NCBI GenBank assembly: GCA_007844125.1
Contig: CM017561.1
Span: 33,256,700-33,320,699 of the forward strand
Length of the DNA stretch: 64,000 nucleotides
From: Sinonovacula constricta
Taxonomy: Eukaryota; Mollusca; Bivalvia; Cardiida; Solecurtidae
Reading direction: 5' to 3'
A program made the position numbers and the translations under genes. Positions 61,436 to 64,000 of the stretch are shown piece after piece. Positions within the stretch are counted from its first letter, which is position 1. Every line of letters starts with the position of its first letter. The notes beneath the pieces are model-generated. The model was not told the DNA's origin. It did no database searches and saw nothing but the letters and a program-made list of their open reading frames with translations.

Positions 61436-62740
61436 CCTGCTTAGCACAAATTGATCAGGTTCTGGACTGGGTTAGCAGAGATTGATCAAGGTCTGAACAG
61501 GTTAACACAAATTGCTAAGGATCTGGACTGATCAGCACAAATTGATCAAGTTCTGGACTGGGTTAGCACAAATAGATCATGTTCTGGACTGGGTTAGCAG
61601 AGATTGATCAAGGTCTGAACAGGTTAACACAAATTGCTAAGGATCTGGACTGATCAGCACAAATTGATCAAGTTCTGAACAGGTTAGCACAAATTGCAAA
61701 TTATTGGACTGGTCAGCACAAATTCCTAAGGATCTGGACTGGTTGGCACAAACTGATCAAGTTTTGGACCGGTTAGCACAAATTGCTCAGGTCCAGACTA
61801 GTAAGCACAAACTGATCATGTTCAGGACTGGTCAGCACAAATTGATCACTTTCTGGACTGGTCAGCACAAATTGATCAGGTTCTCCACTGGGTCAGCACA
61901 AATTGATCAGGTTCTGAACTGGTCAGCACAAATTGATCAGGATCTGGACTGGTTAGCACAAATTGATCAGGATAAGGACAGGTTAGCACAAATTGATCAC
62001 TTTCTGGACTGGTCAGCACAAATTGATCAGGTTCTCCACTGGGTCAGCACAAATTGATCAGGTTCTGGACTGGTCAGCACAAATTGATCAGGCTCTGGAC
62101 AGGTTAGCACAAATTGCTAAGGACCTGGACAGGTTAGCACAAATTAATCATGTTCAGGACTGGTCAGCATAAATAGCTAAGGATCTGGACTAGTTGGCAC
62201 AAACTGATCAAGTTCTGGACCGGGTCAGCACAAATTGGTCAGGTTCTGGACAGGGTTAGCACAAACTAATCAAGTTCTGGACTGGGTTAGCACAAACTGA
62301 TCAGGATCTGGACAGGTTAGCTCAAATTGATCAAGTTCTGGACTGGTCAGCACAAATTGATCAGGTTCTGGACAGGGTTAGCACAAATTGATCAGGTTCT
62401 GGACAGGTTAGCATAAACTGATCAGGTTCTAGACTGGGTCAGCACAAATGACCAGGTTCTGGACTGGGTTAGCACTAATTGATCAGGTTCTGGACAGGTT
62501 AGATCAAATTGATCAGGTTCTGGACTGGTCAGCATAAATTGATCAGGTTCTGGACAGGGTTAGCACAAATTGATCAGGATTTAGACAGGTTAGCACAAAT
62601 AGATCAGGATCTAGATAGGTTAGCACTAATTAAACACATTATAAACAGGTTAGCACAAATTGGTCAGGATCTGGACAGGTCAGCACAAACTGACCAGGAT
62701 CTGGACATGTTAGCACAATTGATCAGGTTCTGGACTGTGA
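61436..62740. repeat. 30-bp minisatellite 1
   Basis: About 43 copies of a 30-bp unit containing GGTTAGCACAAATTGATCAG and GTTCTGGACT. Small variants (GGTCAGC or GGGTTAGC) are intermixed. Frames open across it are artefacts of the period. Confidence 0.95.
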
Positions 62741-63099
62741 TGTTTACAAAGCCTGACCTAATGAATTGGACTGTAATTGTAAAGCAAAGAGATGACAATG
62801 AATACTTGTCAAATTTGTAAGATCTACCTAATACCCATACACTGGCAGTTCAGGAGTTCTCAATGATAAGCTGCAATTTGTATTAGTGGAACTAATACTG
62901 ACCAACATAGAAAATGCAATTAAGTTGTTTACATATGACTTTGTAGGCCTTGGTCTTTTTGGTTTACATGCTAGTAAGAAAAGCCAGATTCATAGAATGC
63001 ATGTGTGAAGTAAACAGAGGCTTAAACAACTACAGAACATTGAATTACAGAGAACAAAATGTATACGTGTGATTGACAGCAGCAGACTGTAACAGCATT
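62741..63099. other. Spacer between two minisatellites
   Basis: About 360 bp of unique AT-rich sequence. No exon or repeat is recognised. Confidence 0.45.
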
Positions 63100-64000
63100 G
63101 TCCTGTTATCAGCTGTGAGCTATAGCCTTGTACTGTTATCAGCTGGCAGCTATAGCCTTGTACTGTTATCAGCTGACAGCTACAGCCTTGTACTGTAATC
63201 AGCTGACAGCTATAGCCCTGTACTGTTTTCAGCTGACAGCTACAGTTTTATACTGTTATCAGCTGACAGCTACAGCCTTGTACTGTTATCAGCTGACAGC
63301 TACAGTTTTATACTGTTATCAGCTGACAGGTACAGCCTTGTACTGTTATCAGCTGACAGCTACAGCCTTGTACTGTTATCAGCTGACATCTATAGCCTTG
63401 TACTGTTTTCAGCTGACAGCTACAGCCTTGTACTGTTATCAGTAGACAGCTATAGCCATGTACTGTTATCAGCTGACAGCTATAGTTTTGTACTGTTATC
63501 AGCTGACAGCTACAGTTTTGTACTGTTATCAGTTGACAACTATAGCCATGTACTGTTATCAGCTGACAGCTATAGTTTTGTACTGTTATCAGCTGACAGC
63601 TATAGCCTTGTACTGTTATCAGCAGACAGTTACAGCCTTGTTCTGTTATAAGTTGACAGCTACCGTTTTGTACATTTATTGGCTGACAACCACAACCTTG
63701 TACTGTTATCAGCGGACAGTCTTGTACTGTTATCAGCTGACAGCTATAGCATGGTTCTGTTATTGACTTAAAGCAACAGTCTTGTACTTTTATCAGCTGA
63801 CAGCTACAGCCCTGTTCTGTTATCAGCTGACAGCTACAGCCCTGTTCTGTTATCAGTTGACAGCTACAGCCTTGTATACTTATCTGCAGACAGCTACAGC
63901 CTTGTACTTTTATCAGCTGACAGCTATAGCCTTGCACTGTTATCAGCTGGCAGCTACAGCCTTGTACTGTTATCAGCTGACAGCTATAGCCTTGTACTGT
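63100..64000. repeat. 30-bp minisatellite 2, runs off the window
   Basis: About 30 copies of a 30-bp unit containing TGTTATCAGCTGACAGCTAC and AGCCTTGTAC. TCAGCTGA inside the unit is a short palindrome. The array is cut by the window end. Confidence 0.95.

Noticed and set aside
63128..63937. Tyr/Cys/Gln-rich repetitive frames on both strands
   Set aside because: They are translations of the 30-bp minisatellite, with no non-repetitive coding sequence attached.

Overview
The window is eukaryotic: low-GC, intron-rich DNA with canonical GT/AG splice sites, tRNA-derived SINEs, a decayed non-LTR retrotransposon, miniature inverted-repeat elements and many minisatellites. The repeat types and gene structure suggest a lophotrochozoan, most likely a bivalve mollusc. 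The species cannot be named from sequence alone.

Two protein-coding loci are supported. On the plus strand at 3813-4454, an apparently intronless frame encodes a 213-residue secreted protein. It has a signal peptide, six cysteines in the mature part and a hydrophobic C-terminus, as expected for a GPI-anchored protein with a netrin/TIMP-like fold; the fold assignment is tentative. On the minus strand, one gene covers most of the window (60508 down to 11918). Eight coding exons join in frame with correct splice sites and give 850 visible residues of a GRDP-like (DUF1399) protein. Its 5' end lies beyond the right part of the window or was not recognised.

Layout: 1-3.7 kb is intergenic, with a 77-bp satellite and a SINE. 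3.8-4.7 kb is the secreted-protein gene. 5.4-7.9 kb holds a terminal-inverted-repeat element and a short-period repeat. 8-11.9 kb is AT-rich 3' flank or 3' UTR of the GRDP-like gene. 11.9-18.6 kb holds six of its exons; one intron there carries a divergent repeat element with a MITE nested inside. 18.6-58.9 kb is a single 40.3-kb intron. 58.9-60.5 kb holds the two upstream exons. 61.4-64 kb is two 30-bp-unit minisatellites running to the window edge.

The most unusual content is in the giant intron. About twenty copies of a short palindromic element (arms GTGTAGATCCAGATCAG / CTGATCTGGATCTACAC) are spread through it and its flanks; I do not recognise the family. The 8-mer TACCGGTA occurs six times, and in two tandem arrays the sister units show that it arose by changing TA into TACCGGTA, which looks like a transposon excision footprint. 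A MITE family is present twice with perfect 9-bp target duplications, one copy sitting inside a palindromic element. A 72-bp tandem array appears to be built from tRNA-like units.
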